NCBI RefSeq assembly: GCF_002860285.1
Contig: NZ_PGVF01000006.1
Span: forward strand, 403,160-467,159
Direction: 5' to 3'
Source: Bacillus sp. M6-12
Lineage (GTDB): Bacteria; Bacillota; Bacilli; Bacillales; DSM-1321
DNA: 64,000 nucleotides
Shown here: positions 23,841 through 33,148 of the stretch, piece after piece
How the letters are laid out: each line of letters starts with the position of its first letter
Position numbering within the stretch: position 1 is the stretch's first letter
Position numbers and translations under genes: made by a program
The notes under the pieces: model-generated
Databases searched by the model: none
What the model was told of the DNA's origin: nothing
The model's input: only the letters and a program-made list of their open reading frames with translations

Positions 23841-25625
23841 ATGTCTAATCAAACAGAGAGCATTATTAAAGGCGGCAGCTTCCTAATTGAAGATGTTGCA
23901 TATGAAAACGTATTTACACCGGAGGACTATTCAGACGAACAAAAGATGATCGCCAAAACAGCAGATGACTTCGTTACAAATGAAGTTCTCCCTGTTGTAG
24001 AAAAGCTTGAGAACCATGAATTTGAGCATTCAGTAAGATTGCTGAAAGAAGCCGGAGAACTTGGTCTGCTTGGAGCTGATGTACCTGAGGAATATGGCGG
24101 CCTGGGTCTTGATAAGATCAGTTCAGCTTTGATTTCAGAAAAAATGTCCCAGGCAGGGGGATTCTCCATCACTCATGGAGCCCATGTTGGTATTGGTTCA
24201 CTTCCAATTGTCCTGTTCGGCAACGAAGAACAAAAGCACAAATATCTTCCTCTTTTGGCCACCGGCGAAAAAATTGCGGCGTACGCATTGACTGAACCAG
24301 GGTCCGGCTCTGACGCTTTAGGGGCAAAAACTACAGCTAAATTGAATGCTGAGGGAACTCACTTTGTATTGAATGGTGAAAAGCAATGGATCACCAATGC
24401 CGGTTTCGCTGACGTTTTCGTCGTATATGCAAAAATTGATGGTGAACATTTTTCAGCCTTTATCGTGGAGCGCGAATACTCAGGCGTATCAGTCGGGCCT
24501 GAAGAAAAGAAAATGGGTATCAAGAGTTCTTCTACCCGTACATTAATTCTTGAGGATGCTATGGTACCAAAAGAAAACTTGCTTGGCGAAGCCGGAAAAG
24601 GTCATGTTATTGCGTTTAACATCCTTAATATTGGCCGCTACAAGCTTGGAGTGGGAGCTGTAGGCGGATCAAAACGTGCATTCCAAATCGCTGCTGCCTA
24701 CACGAACCAGCGCCAGCAGTTTAAGACGCCGATTTCTTCTTTTAACCTGACAAGAGAAAAGCTGGCTACAATGGCTTCTAAAATCTACGCAGCAGAAAGC
24801 TCAGTTTACCGTACTGTAGGTCTATTCGAGGACCACATGGGCAAACTGACGATTGAAGAAGCAAAAGACCGTAAAAAGGTAGCAGCGTCCGTTGCAGAAT
24901 ATGCTATCGAGTGTTCTTTAAACAAGTTCTTCGCGTCTGAAGTGCTGGATTATGTAGTCGATGAGGGCGTACAGCTCCATGGCGGCTATGGATTTATGGC
25001 AGAGTATGAAATTGAGAGAGCGTACCGCGATTCAAGAATTAACCGTATTTTTGAAGGGACAAATGAAATTAATCGTCTATTAGTGCCAGGCACCTTCATC
25101 CGTAAAGCAATGAAGGGCGAGCTGCCGTTATTCCAAAAAGCTCAGGCTTTACAGGAAGAATTGATGATGATGATGCCTGAAGAACCAGGCGACGAGCCGC
25201 TTGCAGCTCAAAAGCATTTAGTGAAAAATGCCAAAAAAATCGGCTTGCTTTCAGCAGGATTGGCAGTTCAGAAATTCGGTAAAGCGCTTGAAAAGGAGCA
25301 AGAGGTGCTTGTAAATATAGCTGATATCGTGTCCCTGGCTTATGCAATGGAATCAGCCGTATTGCGCACAGAAAAAGCAATTGCGAAATCTGGCCTCGAA
25401 AAGAATCAGCAAAAACTGCTTTATACTGAAATTTTCTGCCAGGAAGCGTTCAACTTAATTGAACAGCATGCAAAAGAAACCCTATTGGCTGTTGAAAGCG
25501 GAGACACTCTTCGAATGATGCTTTCCGCACTGCGCAAATTTACTAGACATACACCGATCAATGTAATCGGCAAAAAGCGTGAAGCAGCTGAGAAGCTAGT
25601 TGAAGCTGAAAGGTTTGTTTTATAA
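23841..25625 (+). CDS. fadE: FadE: acyl-CoA dehydrogenase
   Basis: The 594-residue FAD enzyme catalyses the first oxidation of acyl-CoA. ACAD landmarks are [11 protein letters not shown] (about 150), the [17 protein letters not shown] segment, [20 protein letters not shown] and [12 protein letters not shown] near 400. The extra C-terminal helical region of about 190 residues is typical of the Bacillus YusJ type. It has a strong AAGGAGG site and is 69 bases after fadA. FadN, FadA and FadE together give a complete beta-oxidation cycle apart from acyl-CoA ligase and electron-transfer flavoprotein. Confidence 0.94.
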   Translation: MSNQTESIIKGGSFLIEDVAYENVFTPEDYSDEQKMIAKTADDFVTNEVLPVVEKLENHEFEHSVRLLKEAGELGLLGADVPEEYGGLGLDKISSALISEKMSQAGGFSITHGAHVGIGSLPIVLFGNEEQKHKYLPLLATGEKIAAYALTEPGSGSDALGAKTTAKLNAEGTHFVLNGEKQWITNAGFADVFVVYAKIDGEHFSAFIVEREYSGVSVGPEEKKMGIKSSSTRTLILEDAMVPKENLLGEAGKGHVIAFNILNIGRYKLGVGAVGGSKRAFQIAAAYTNQRQQFKTPISSFNLTREKLATMASKIYAAESSVYRTVGLFEDHMGKLTIEEAKDRKKVAASVAEYAIECSLNKFFASEVLDYVVDEGVQLHGGYGFMAEYEIERAYRDSRINRIFEGTNEINRLLVPGTFIRKAMKGELPLFQKAQALQEELMMMMPEEPGDEPLAAQKHLVKNAKKIGLLSAGLAVQKFGKALEKEQEVLVNIADIVSLAYAMESAVLRTEKAIAKSGLEKNQQKLLYTEIFCQEAFNLIEQHAKETLLAVESGDTLRMMLSALRKFTRHTPINVIGKKREAAEKLVEAERFVL

Positions 25626-25682
25626 AAGGATTATAAGTCTGCAGCCTGACAGATAAAGCCTTTTTGCCATACAATTCATTAT

Positions 25683-25717
25683 GACGGGAATATCCAGCTG
25701 GATATTCTCGTTTTCCT
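25683..25717 (+). terminator. Terminator-like palindrome after fadE
   Basis: GAATATCCAGCTGGATATTC (about 25687-25706) is a perfect 20-bp palindrome followed by a T-rich stretch (TCGTTTTCC). Confidence 0.6.
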
Positions 25718-25809
25718 ATTGTCCATTCGGAGCATATTATGGGAAATCCACAGCATATTTTTTGTATTCAGGAAACAGAACGGTTATGCTAACGATAGGT
25801 GGTGAAATT

Positions 25810-26166
25810 ATGACTGTAACGTTTTATTGGTATCCGAAATGCGGAACCTGCCGTAATGCAAAAAAATGGCTTGATAGCCATAATATTCAGTATGAGGCCA
25901 TACATATCGCTGAAAATCCGCCTTCCAGACAGCAAATTGAAGAACTTTATAAAAAGAGCGGGTTAGACATAAAAACGTTTTTTAATACCAGTGGCCAGAA
26001 GTATAGGGAACTGGGAATAAAGGATAGGATAAAGGAAGCGTCAATTGGTGAACTTCTCGATATCCTTTCAAGTGATGGAATGCTGATAAAAAGGCCAATT
26101 GTTACCGATGGATCTTCGGTTTCAGTCGGGTTTAAGGAAGAAGAATTTACCGAAAAATGGCTGTAG
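25810..26166 (+). CDS. YusI: ArsC/Spx-family thioredoxin-fold protein
   Basis: The 118-residue protein has the ArsC/Spx/MgsR thioredoxin-like fold with an N-terminal CGTC motif (YPKCGTCRNAKKWL) and KRPIVTDG near 95, typical of the YffB/ArsC-like group. Members are redox or stress regulators, or glutaredoxin-like reductases. It lacks the full arsenate-reductase signature I would expect. ATG 25810 has GGTGG upstream; an in-frame ATG at 25681 lies inside the palindrome after fadE. In B. subtilis, yusI sits between fadE and gcvH, as here. Confidence 0.85.
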   Translation: MTVTFYWYPKCGTCRNAKKWLDSHNIQYEAIHIAENPPSRQQIEELYKKSGLDIKTFFNTSGQKYRELGIKDRIKEASIGELLDILSSDGMLIKRPIVTDGSSVSVGFKEEEFTEKWL

Positions 26167-26264
26167 ATGCAAAAAACAGCAAATTTCGAAGCGCTCAGCT
26201 TTAAAAAAACAAAAAATCTATTATACTAAAATAGATCTATTATTATGAATTTGGAGGGATTGTA

Positions 26265-26648
26265 ATGAGTACACCTAAAGAGCTTCGCTACTCAGAAGAG
26301 CACGAATGGGTAAAAACCGAGGGGGAAAACTTCCGCGTGGGGATTACACATTTTGCACAATCAGAGCTAGGAGATATCGTTTTCGTTGAGCTTCCTGAAG
26401 TTGGAGATACAGTAACTGCCGATGAGCCATTTGGCAGCGTTGAATCTGTAAAAACTGTTTCTGAGCTTTATGCGCCAATCAGCGGAAAAGTAATTGAAGT
26501 GAATGAAGATTTGAATGATAATCCTGAATTCGTAAACGAGTCTCCTTATGAAAAGGCTTGGATGATTGTTATTGAACCTTCTGATACTAGTGAACTGGAC
26601 AACCTGATGACAGCGGAGCAATACGAAGAGATGACAAAAGAAGACTAA
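26265..26648 (+). CDS. gcvH: Glycine cleavage system H protein
   Basis: The 127-residue lipoyl-domain protein carries the aminomethyl group between glycine decarboxylase and the T protein. The lipoylation site is Lys63 in [11 protein letters not shown], and the N-terminal RYSEEHEWV and central [16 protein letters not shown] are hallmarks. In Bacillus, H protein is also the hub from which lipoyl groups are relayed to other dehydrogenases. Lipoyl synthase lies in this window at 45.6 kb. Strong TTGGAGG site and its own AT-rich promoter region. Confidence 0.95.
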   Translation: MSTPKELRYSEEHEWVKTEGENFRVGITHFAQSELGDIVFVELPEVGDTVTADEPFGSVESVKTVSELYAPISGKVIEVNEDLNDNPEFVNESPYEKAWMIVIEPSDTSELDNLMTAEQYEEMTKED

Positions 26649-26938
26649 TTGTTAGGGGGAGAGGCATTTGGCCTTTCCTTTTTTTGACGGATTAGTAAAG
26701 ATAATGTTCTAATTTTTCAATTTGAATAAAGCAGAATAAAGATTAAGGCACTCCAGAATTCTTATATTATCTGGGGTAAATGTGTCACCGTCAAGCTGGT
26801 GTTGTAAAGCGATGGCTTTGAATTTCATTTGGCCGTTAGGGGTTCTTCAGTGTACCCTTTACGCAGCGGGTCCCAGCTAATTTGCCGCCCTTATGGCACT
26901 GCTCACCATCCGTTTTTTCTTGTCAGGAGGATAAGGCT

Positions 26939-27301
26939 ATGGAAAGTGTTTATTCTGAAAAGGTAATCATTGTCGAAGGATCTTCGGATAAGCGCAAGGT
27001 AAAAAGTGTAGTGAAAGAAGATGTCGAAATAATCTGTACTAATGGAACAATTTCTTTAACGCGCCTGGACGAGCTTGTGGAAGAACTTTATAACAAGGAT
27101 GTATTTATTCTGGTAGATGCAGACGAATCCGGGGAAAAGCTGAGAAAACAATTAAAAAGGGAAATGCCTGACGCGGTCCACCTTTTTATCGATAAGATGT
27201 ACCGTGAAGTGGCTACTGCTCCAAAATATCATATCGCAACAGTACTGCTGACAGCGAATATTGATGTATATGCAGAATATTTAGAACAAAGGATGAATTA
27301 A
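26939..27301 (+). CDS. YusF: Toprim-domain protein
   Basis: The 120-residue protein is essentially a lone Toprim domain: KVIIVEGSSDKRKV provides the catalytic Glu segment and FILVDADESGEKLR the DxD motif. Toprim domains occur in primases, topoisomerases and RNase M5; short ones like this are grouped with RNase M5-like proteins of unknown substrate. AGGAGG precedes ATG 26939. It is five bases from the thioredoxin gene, hence an operon. The 290 bases upstream, where B. subtilis carries yusG, hold no gene I recognise. Confidence 0.85.
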   Translation: MESVYSEKVIIVEGSSDKRKVKSVVKEDVEIICTNGTISLTRLDELVEELYNKDVFILVDADESGEKLRKQLKREMPDAVHLFIDKMYREVATAPKYHIATVLLTANIDVYAEYLEQRMN

Positions 27302-27306
27302 CACAT

Positions 27307-27615
27307 ATGAAGGAATGGGAAGAGGAAGAATTAAACCTTTCAATTCAGTGGAAACAGTCGTTCTGTTTGTTTTTATATACTCCTATGTGCGGTACCTGCC
27401 AGGTTGCCACCAAGATGCTTTCGGTAACTCTGGAGGCACAGCCTGGAATCAGATGCGGGAAAATGAACCTTAATTATATGAAGCATATTGCCTCTCAATA
27501 TGAAATAGAAAGTGTGCCATGTTTATTAATTTTTAAAAATGGGCAGCTGGAAAAGAAAATCTATGCGTTTCAGTCCGTCCCATACTTATTTGACGAATTA
27601 AAGGGTATCTCATAA
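27307..27615 (+). CDS. YusE: thioredoxin-like protein
   Basis: The 102-residue thioredoxin-fold protein has an active-site MCGTC motif at about 28-32 and the cis-proline in ESVPCLLIFKNG near 72. A cysteine follows that proline, which is unusual for a plain thioredoxin. It starts five bases after yusF, so it is translationally coupled. Likely a thiol-disulfide oxidoreductase of the cytosol; no signal peptide is seen. Confidence 0.87.
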   Translation: MKEWEEEELNLSIQWKQSFCLFLYTPMCGTCQVATKMLSVTLEAQPGIRCGKMNLNYMKHIASQYEIESVPCLLIFKNGQLEKKIYAFQSVPYLFDELKGIS

Positions 27616-27690
27616 AAAACGCTGGCTATCATAAACCCCGTATTATCCCCTAAAACAATTCCTAATAGGAAATCATTGTCTTAATGAACT

Positions 27691-27740
27691 GCACCCCAAT
27701 TGTTAGATACCATCTAACAGTTTGGGGTGTAGTTTTTTTA
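27691..27740 (+). terminator. Strong terminator after yusE
   Basis: CACCCCAA...GTTAGA and TCTAAC...TTGGGGTG form a long, slightly interrupted stem, followed by seven T residues. Confidence 0.9.
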
Positions 27741-27900
27741 TGGGGAAATCCAATTTTCCCCCCCCCCGTGTGCCTAACTGACGCAACTCTACATAACAAA
27801 TTTTGACAGGAAACATATTTTCCGGGAAATATGACAATCATTTCTTTCAAATTGTCTCTTTATCCCATTAAATGTCGATAGTTTAGGAAAGGGTTTTTGC

Positions 27901-28293
27901 TTGCTGCTGTGGAAAATATTTACTAAAGATATTATGAAATGGGGGATTTTCATAGAAGAGCTATTGGCAGTCCTTATTAACAATATTAAAGACAGAAAAC
28001 ATTTGAAATCTCTTATGCAGCAAAAGAATATTCGGCTGCATTTTATATCCGGAGAAGAACGAGGAAGCGTTACCCTGAATGAAAATGAGAGAAACAGTCT
28101 TGAAGGTGACTTTGGGAGAGAGGTTTTCATTTACGGGAGCCTTCAGGCCATCGGTACCATTCTGAATGGAAAAACAAGACTGCAGACCATGATAAAAAGA
28201 GGTGACATTAAAGTCGAAGGAAGATTCAGAGAAATCCTGCTTTTAGAATCGTTATTTATCCTCTGTAAGCCTTATGCAATCAATCAATTTTGA
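27901..28293 (+). CDS. YusD: SCP2-like domain protein
   Basis: The 130-residue protein looks like the SCP2 sterol-carrier-like fold (VFIYGSLQAIGTILNGKTRLQTMIKRGDIKVEG is the strongest part, about 75-107). In B. subtilis the similar YusD lies at this spot between yusE and metQ. The start is uncertain. TTG 27901 has AGGAAAGGG at seven bases. ATG 27934 is in frame but has no clear site. Function unknown; a small hydrophobic ligand is suggested only by the fold. Confidence 0.6.
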   Translation: MLLWKIFTKDIMKWGIFIEELLAVLINNIKDRKHLKSLMQQKNIRLHFISGEERGSVTLNENERNSLEGDFGREVFIYGSLQAIGTILNGKTRLQTMIKRGDIKVEGRFREILLLESLFILCKPYAINQF

Positions 28294-28310
28294 ATATTCA
28301 ATTAAATATA

Positions 28311-28339
28311 TTGACTGGGCTATCAGCGCCATGTTATAT
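28311..28339 (+). promoter_or_regulatory. Sigma-A promoter of metY
   Basis: TTGACT (28311-28316), 17 bases, TTATAT (28334-28339). It is placed about 25 bases upstream of the S-box leader, as expected. Confidence 0.7.
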
Positions 28340-28363
28340 TTCCGTTAATAAGATTAATAAATA

Positions 28364-28466
28364 CTTATCAAGAGAGGCGGAGGGACTGGCCCGACGAAGC
28401 CCGGCAACCGGTATAAACATACACGGTGCTAATTCCAGCAGAGTGTAACTCTGAAAGATAGGGAGA
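28364..28466 (+). ncRNA. SAM-I (S-box) riboswitch of metY
   Basis: The conserved S-box core is present: CTTATCAAGAGAGGCGGAGG, CCGACGAAGCCCGGCAACC, GGTGCTAATTCC and GAAAGATAGGGAGAG. S-adenosylmethionine binding would favour the terminator downstream and shut off metY. Confidence 0.96.
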
Positions 28467-28473
28467 GATAAAC

Positions 28474-28500
28474 CAGCCTCTTCTTTGAAGAGGTTTTTTG
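28474..28500 (+). terminator. Riboswitch-controlled terminator of metY
   Basis: CCTCTTC and GAAGAGG form a stem with a TTT loop and a T tail, directly after the S-box aptamer. Confidence 0.9.
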
Positions 28501-28551
28501 TTGTATTTTCTCCTTGCAGCTTTTACAAAATATCAGTTAGGAGATGGGAGT

Positions 28552-29868
28552 ATGTCAGAAAGTAAAAATTACCGCTTTGAAACTTTAAGCATTCATGGAG
28601 GAGTCCGTCCAGATCCAGTTACAGGTGCACGGGCGGTTCCGATATACCAAAGTAATGCGTATCTTTTTAAAGATACCGATCATGCAGCTAATTTATTTGG
28701 TTTAAAAGAAGAAGGTTACATTTATACACGTATCCACAACCCTACAGTCACAGTTTTTGAGGAAAGGACTGCAATGCTTGAAGGAGGAATCGGAGCATTA
28801 GCGGTCTCGAGCGGTATGGCAGCCATTATGCTTTCTGTTCTAAACATTGCTGGAGCAGGGGATGAAATTGTATCATCTTCTACGTTGTATGGGGGTACAT
28901 ACAACTTATTTGCCAATACTTTGCCGAAATACGGAATAAAGGTTCATTTTGTTGATCCAAAGGATCCGGAGAACTTCCGAAATGCCATTACTTCAAGAAC
29001 AAAGGCCATCTTTGGGGAAACAATTGGCAATCCGAGTCTGGATGTGCTGGATATTGAAGAAGTTGCAAAAATTGCTCATGAAGAAGGGATACCTCTCATT
29101 ATCGATAATACCTTTGCCACGCCATATCTTTGCCGCCCAATTGAACATGGAGCGGATATAGTCATCCATTCTGCGACAAAATGGCTGCTTGGCAACGGCA
29201 CCACTATGGGCGGGATAATCATCGATGGAGGCAGGTTCAACTGGGACTCTCCGAGATTCCCTGGATTCACCGAGCCTGATCCAAGCTATAATAACTTAGT
29301 TTACAGTGAGGCGCTTGGAGCTGCAGCTTTTATAGCTAAAGCACGGGTACAACTGCTAAGGGATTTAGGCCCGGCTATGAGTCCCGCCAGCGCGTTTCAA
29401 TTCACACTAGGACTGGAAACACTGCATGTTAGGATGAAAGAACATATTTCCAATACCAAGATTATTCTGGATTACCTAAAAAACCATCCTGCAGTTAAAT
29501 GGGTTTCTTACCCGGGGGATGAAAGCCATCCTGCAAAGGCACTTGCTGAAAAATATCTTCCAAAGGGGGCGGGTGCAGTATTAACTTTTGGCATTGAGGG
29601 AGGACGTGAAGCTGGAGCGAAACTGATCAATAACATTGTCCTATGGTCGCATGTTGCCAATGTAGGCGATGCAAAGAGCCTGATTATTCATCCTGCCAGT
29701 ACAACACATCAGCAGCTGCTTCCGGAGGATTTGAAAAAGTCTGGTGTTACTGAAGATTTGGTTCGATTATCCATAGGGATTGAAAACGCTGATGACCTTA
29801 TCGATGATCTGGAACAGGCAATTGAAAAGGCAACAGGTATAGCCTCACGGGCAGCCAAAACCGTTTAA
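28552..29868 (+). CDS. metY: O-acetylhomoserine sulfhydrylase (MetY)
   Basis: The 438-residue PLP enzyme of the Cys/Met metabolism family makes homocysteine from O-acetylhomoserine and sulfide. The PLP lysine lies in SATKWLLGNG and the region starting FETLSIHGG marks the N-terminus. The length and the 'GTTMGGIIIDGG' insert fit MetY and not cystathionine synthases. ATG 28552 has AGGAG upstream. Control by an S-box confirms a methionine role. To my knowledge B. subtilis 168 has no metY at this place, so this is an insertion relative to that order. Confidence 0.93.
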   Translation: MSESKNYRFETLSIHGGVRPDPVTGARAVPIYQSNAYLFKDTDHAANLFGLKEEGYIYTRIHNPTVTVFEERTAMLEGGIGALAVSSGMAAIMLSVLNIAGAGDEIVSSSTLYGGTYNLFANTLPKYGIKVHFVDPKDPENFRNAITSRTKAIFGETIGNPSLDVLDIEEVAKIAHEEGIPLIIDNTFATPYLCRPIEHGADIVIHSATKWLLGNGTTMGGIIIDGGRFNWDSPRFPGFTEPDPSYNNLVYSEALGAAAFIAKARVQLLRDLGPAMSPASAFQFTLGLETLHVRMKEHISNTKIILDYLKNHPAVKWVSYPGDESHPAKALAEKYLPKGAGAVLTFGIEGGREAGAKLINNIVLWSHVANVGDAKSLIIHPASTTHQQLLPEDLKKSGVTEDLVRLSIGIENADDLIDDLEQAIEKATGIASRAAKTV

Positions 29869-29885
29869 GCATAAAGGAAATACGT

Positions 29886-30090
29886 AAGCGCCCTGGTCAG
29901 AGGAAGAACGGCTAAGACCACCGATTTTTGCAACTAAATTCGTGTTACAGCCTTAGTCCTGCAGCGACGCCGGCATTAGCACGTCCTTCACAAAGCTCGT
30001 GCGATGTATCGCTGCCGCAGCGTTCCTTGTCCTGTACGTCGGGGCATTATTTTCCTGTGGAAAAAGGTTACTGGCTGAAGCTAGCCATCT
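29886..30090 (-). repeat. Dispersed inverted-end repeat, copy C (inverted orientation)
   Basis: The plus strand begins AAGCGCCCTGGTCAG and ends GAAGCTAGCCATCT, i.e. the reverse of copies A and B. Shared modules include AAGAACGGCTAAG, and on the minus strand GACAAGGAACGCTGCGGCAG and ATACATCGCACGA (near-identical to copy A). No gene is seen in it. It separates metY from the metNPQ leader. Confidence 0.7.
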
Positions 30091-30215
30091 GTACTCTTTT
30101 AAAAAAAGTATACTCTTCTTAACCTTATGAAAAAGGGCAGTCATTTGGGTTGGCTTTAAGATTTTCTCTCTTCCCCGGATACAAATATTGGCGGATAGCT
30201 TTTAAATTTTTTCCG

Positions 30216-30244
30216 TTGACACTTATTTTTCACCGTGATAAAAT
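30216..30244 (+). promoter_or_regulatory. Sigma-A promoter of metNPQ
   Basis: TTGACA (30216-30221), 17 bases, TAAAAT (30239-30244), about 50 bases upstream of the S-box aptamer. Confidence 0.75.
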
Positions 30245-30295
30245 CACACTCGTACCTGAAAATAAAATATATTTGATTAACAATAAAATAGATAG

Positions 30296-30411
30296 CTCTT
30301 ATCACGAGAGGTGGAGGGATGTGCCCGATGAAGCCCGGCAACCGGCAAGGATTTTTCCTTGAAAAGGTGCCAATTCACACAGAGTCTTTAATGGCTCTGA
30401 AAGATGAGAGA
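30296..30411 (+). ncRNA. SAM-I (S-box) riboswitch of metNPQ
   Basis: Conserved S-box elements are seen: CTCTTATCACGAGAGGTGGAG, CCCGATGAAGCCCGGCAACC, AAGGTGCCAATTC and CTGAAAGATGAGAG closing the first stem. It is a second, divergent copy 1.9 kb after the metY one. Confidence 0.96.
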
Positions 30412-30423
30412 AAGGTGAAACGT

Positions 30424-30460
30424 AAAGCCTTTCTGCTCATGTGCAGAAAGGCTTTTACTA
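30424..30460 (+). terminator. Riboswitch-controlled terminator of metNPQ
   Basis: AAAGCCTTTCTGC and GCAGAAAGGCTTT form a perfect 13-bp stem with a short loop and a T-rich end. Confidence 0.92.
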
Positions 30461-30522
30461 TTTCAGGATATATGAGGAACAGTATAAATAAGAGTAAATA
30501 ACGGGAAGAGGGGGGAAAAGCA

Positions 30523-31557
30523 TTGATTACACTTTCAAAGGTAAGCAAGGTATTTAAATCGAGTTTTAAAGCAAAGGAACCGATTGTAGCTGTCGATGAT
30601 ATCAGCCTTACCATTAATGAGGGCGAGATATTTGGAGTTATTGGATACAGCGGTGCCGGGAAGAGTACACTTATCCGGATGCTTAATGGGCTCGAAACGC
30701 CATCATCCGGTTCTGTAGTTGTGGCTGGAAACGAGGTTTCCAAGATCAAAGGATCGGGCCTCAGAAAAGCGCGCCACGAAATTAGCATGATTTTTCAGCA
30801 TTTTAACCTTCTTTGGTCGAGAACGGTACGGGAGAACATCGCTTTTCCGCTTGAGATTACAGGGGTGACGAAAGAAGAAAGAAGGAAGCGCGTAGATGAT
30901 CTGATTAAGCTGGTAGGTCTTGAAGGAAGAGAAGATGCCTATCCTTCTCAGCTTAGCGGAGGCCAGAAGCAGAGAGTAGGAATTGCTAGGGCTCTTGCCA
31001 ACAATCCGAAAGTCCTTCTTTGTGATGAAGCAACTTCGGCTCTTGACCCCCAAACTACAGATTCCATTCTGGAGCTGTTGGTTGATATCAATAAAAGGCT
31101 AGGATTAACAATTGTGCTGATTACGCATGAGATGCATGTCATCCGAAAAATCTGCCACCGTGTTGCTGTAATGGAAGCGGGGAAAATAGTGGAAATCGGA
31201 CCGGTGCTTGATGTATTTAAAAATCCCGAACAGCCAATTACAAAGCGGTTTGTGCAGCAGGTAACCGAGCCGGAAGAAACGAAGGAAACACTTGAACATC
31301 TTCTTGACCGTTACCCTAACGGCAAAGTGATTCAGCTGACATTTGTTGGAGAGAGTGCTGAGAACCCGTTAATTACAAAGCTTATTCGCAGTTTTAAATT
31401 AGATGTCAATATTGTCCAAGGGAAAATTTCTCAAACAAGAGATGGCAGCTATGGAACATTATTCATCCATATCGATGGGCCTGCCGAAGAAATTGCCCGC
31501 GCTCTAGAATTTATCCAAGAGCAGCAGGTAGGGGTGGAGGTCATTTCAAATGGTTGA
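30523..31557 (+). CDS. metN: Methionine ABC importer ATPase MetN
   Basis: The 344-residue protein has an ABC ATPase domain (about 1-245) with Walker A GYSGAGKST, signature LSGGQKQR and Walker B LCDEATSALD, then a NIL domain (about 265-342) that binds methionine and inhibits transport in the family. The start is TTG 30523 after a GGGGGG site. The neighbouring permease and lipoprotein plus the S-box leader identify D/L-methionine as substrate. It overlaps metP by eight bases. Confidence 0.95.
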   Translation: MITLSKVSKVFKSSFKAKEPIVAVDDISLTINEGEIFGVIGYSGAGKSTLIRMLNGLETPSSGSVVVAGNEVSKIKGSGLRKARHEISMIFQHFNLLWSRTVRENIAFPLEITGVTKEERRKRVDDLIKLVGLEGREDAYPSQLSGGQKQRVGIARALANNPKVLLCDEATSALDPQTTDSILELLVDINKRLGLTIVLITHEMHVIRKICHRVAVMEAGKIVEIGPVLDVFKNPEQPITKRFVQQVTEPEETKETLEHLLDRYPNGKVIQLTFVGESAENPLITKLIRSFKLDVNIVQGKISQTRDGSYGTLFIHIDGPAEEIARALEFIQEQQVGVEVISNG

Positions 31558-32218
31558 AACTATGTTTCCCAATGTTAAATGGGATAGAATACTCGAAGCA
31601 ACAAATGAAACATTATATATGACTGCTATTTCAGTTGCTGTAACTTTTATTCTTGGAATCGTTCTGGGATTATTGCTGTTCCTGACGTCCAAGGGTAATG
31701 TTTGGGAGAATAAATTCATCAACGTGATTGTAAGTGCGTTTGTCAATATTTTCCGTTCCATCCCTTTTATTATCCTAATTGTTCTGCTTATTCCATTTAC
31801 CATGTTTATCATGCAGACAATGATTGGTGAGAATGCAGCATTGCCTGCACTAATAATCGGTTCTGCACCATTTTATGCTCGGATGGTAGAAATTGGACTA
31901 AGAGAAATAGACAAAGGTGTTATCGAAGCGGCTAGGTCAATGGGTGCTAAGACGAGTACAATTATTTGGAAAGTCCTTCTTCCAGAATCTATGCCTGCTC
32001 TTATTTCGGGAATAACTGTTACCGCTATTGCGCTTGTTGGGTATACAGCAATGGCTGGGGTTATTGGTGCCGGCGGACTGGGTAATCTTGCCTACCTTGA
32101 AGGTTTTCAGCGAAACCGCAACGATGTGACGCTTGTTGCTACAATTGTTGTTTTATTAATTGTATTTATCATCCAATTTATTGGAGATTTAATAACATCT
32201 AAATTAGATAAACGTTAG
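31550..32218 (+). CDS. metP: Methionine ABC importer permease MetP
   Basis: The 222-residue permease has five membrane helices and the ABC coupling motif EAARSMGAKTSTIIWKVLLP at about 124-143. It belongs to the MetI/MetP group. The start lies inside the end of metN (GGAGG site in metN), indicating coupling. It works as a homodimer with MetN. Confidence 0.95.
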   Translation: MVETMFPNVKWDRILEATNETLYMTAISVAVTFILGIVLGLLLFLTSKGNVWENKFINVIVSAFVNIFRSIPFIILIVLLIPFTMFIMQTMIGENAALPALIIGSAPFYARMVEIGLREIDKGVIEAARSMGAKTSTIIWKVLLPESMPALISGITVTAIALVGYTAMAGVIGAGGLGNLAYLEGFQRNRNDVTLVATIVVLLIVFIIQFIGDLITSKLDKR

Positions 32219-32232
32219 AAGGAGATGGGATT

Positions 32233-33096
32233 ATGAAAAAGTTAACAGGCTTTATTTTATTGTTAGTTCTTGCACTGGCACTTGCTGCTTGCGGGACAAA
32301 GAAAGAAGAAAGCGGCAATGGCAGCACTGCAGATAACGGAGACAAAGAAAAAACTGAAGAAACAAAAAAGCTAGTAGTTGGTGCATCAAATGTTCCTCAT
32401 GCAGTTATTTTGGAAGAAGCACAGCCTATTCTTGAAGAAAAGGGAATTGAATTGGAAATCGTACCTTTCCAGGACTATATCTTGCCTAATAAGAACTTAG
32501 ATCAAGGACAGCTTGATGCAAACTACTTCCAGCACATTCCTTACTTAGAAGCACAAAAGAAAGAATTTGGATATGATTTTGTAAATGCTGGTGGAATTCA
32601 TATAGAACCAATTGGTATTTACTCAAAGAAACACAAAAAGCTTGAAAACCTTCCACAAGGTGCTGAAATCATCATGAGCAGCTCCGTTGCGGATCATGGA
32701 CGTGCTCTTTCTATGCTTGAAGCAAAAGGATTAATCAAGCTAAAAGAGGGAATCGACAAGACTACTGCAACAGTGGATGATATTACAGAAAACAGCAAAA
32801 AGCTAAAGTTCAAAACTGATATTGAAGCAGCATTATTAACACAGGTTTATGAAAAAAATGAAGGCGATGCAGTATTAATCAACAGCAACTATGCTATTGA
32901 CGCTGGCTTGAATCCGATGGAAGACGCAATTGAAATTGAGGACTCTGAATCTCCATATGTCAATGTTATTGCTGTAAATGCTGGAGACGAAAACCGTGAA
33001 GAAATCAAAACTCTAGTTGAGGTTCTTCGCTCAGAAAAAATCCAGGACTTCATTAAATCTGAATACAAAGGCGCGGTTGTACCTGTATCAGAATAA
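32233..33096 (+). CDS. metQ: Methionine-binding lipoprotein MetQ
   Basis: The 287-residue lipoprotein has a signal peptide with lipobox LALAAC (Cys about 20), an acidic/Gly linker and a NlpA-type binding domain (about 48-285). The pattern LPNKNLDQGQLDANYFQHIP is highly characteristic of MetQ proteins. It is the third gene of the S-box operon and ends at a terminator. Confidence 0.95.
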   Translation: MKKLTGFILLLVLALALAACGTKKEESGNGSTADNGDKEKTEETKKLVVGASNVPHAVILEEAQPILEEKGIELEIVPFQDYILPNKNLDQGQLDANYFQHIPYLEAQKKEFGYDFVNAGGIHIEPIGIYSKKHKKLENLPQGAEIIMSSSVADHGRALSMLEAKGLIKLKEGIDKTTATVDDITENSKKLKFKTDIEAALLTQVYEKNEGDAVLINSNYAIDAGLNPMEDAIEIEDSESPYVNVIAVNAGDENREEIKTLVEVLRSEKIQDFIKSEYKGAVVPVSE

Positions 33097-33109
33097 TAAA
33101 AACGTTAAG

Positions 33110-33148
33110 AAAGTCCCGTATCACTGTTAAAGTGGTACGGGTTTTTTA
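33110..33148 (+). terminator. Terminator of metNPQ
   Basis: CCCGTATCAC and GTGGTACGGG pair around TGTTAAA and are followed by six T residues. Confidence 0.88.

Noticed and set aside
26709..26828. 39-codon minus-strand frame between gcvH and yusF
   Set aside because: No ribosome site and opposite to its neighbours; no family resemblance.
30150..30362. 70-codon frame over the metNPQ leader
   Set aside because: It runs through the promoter and S-box aptamer, whose conserved bases explain the sequence.
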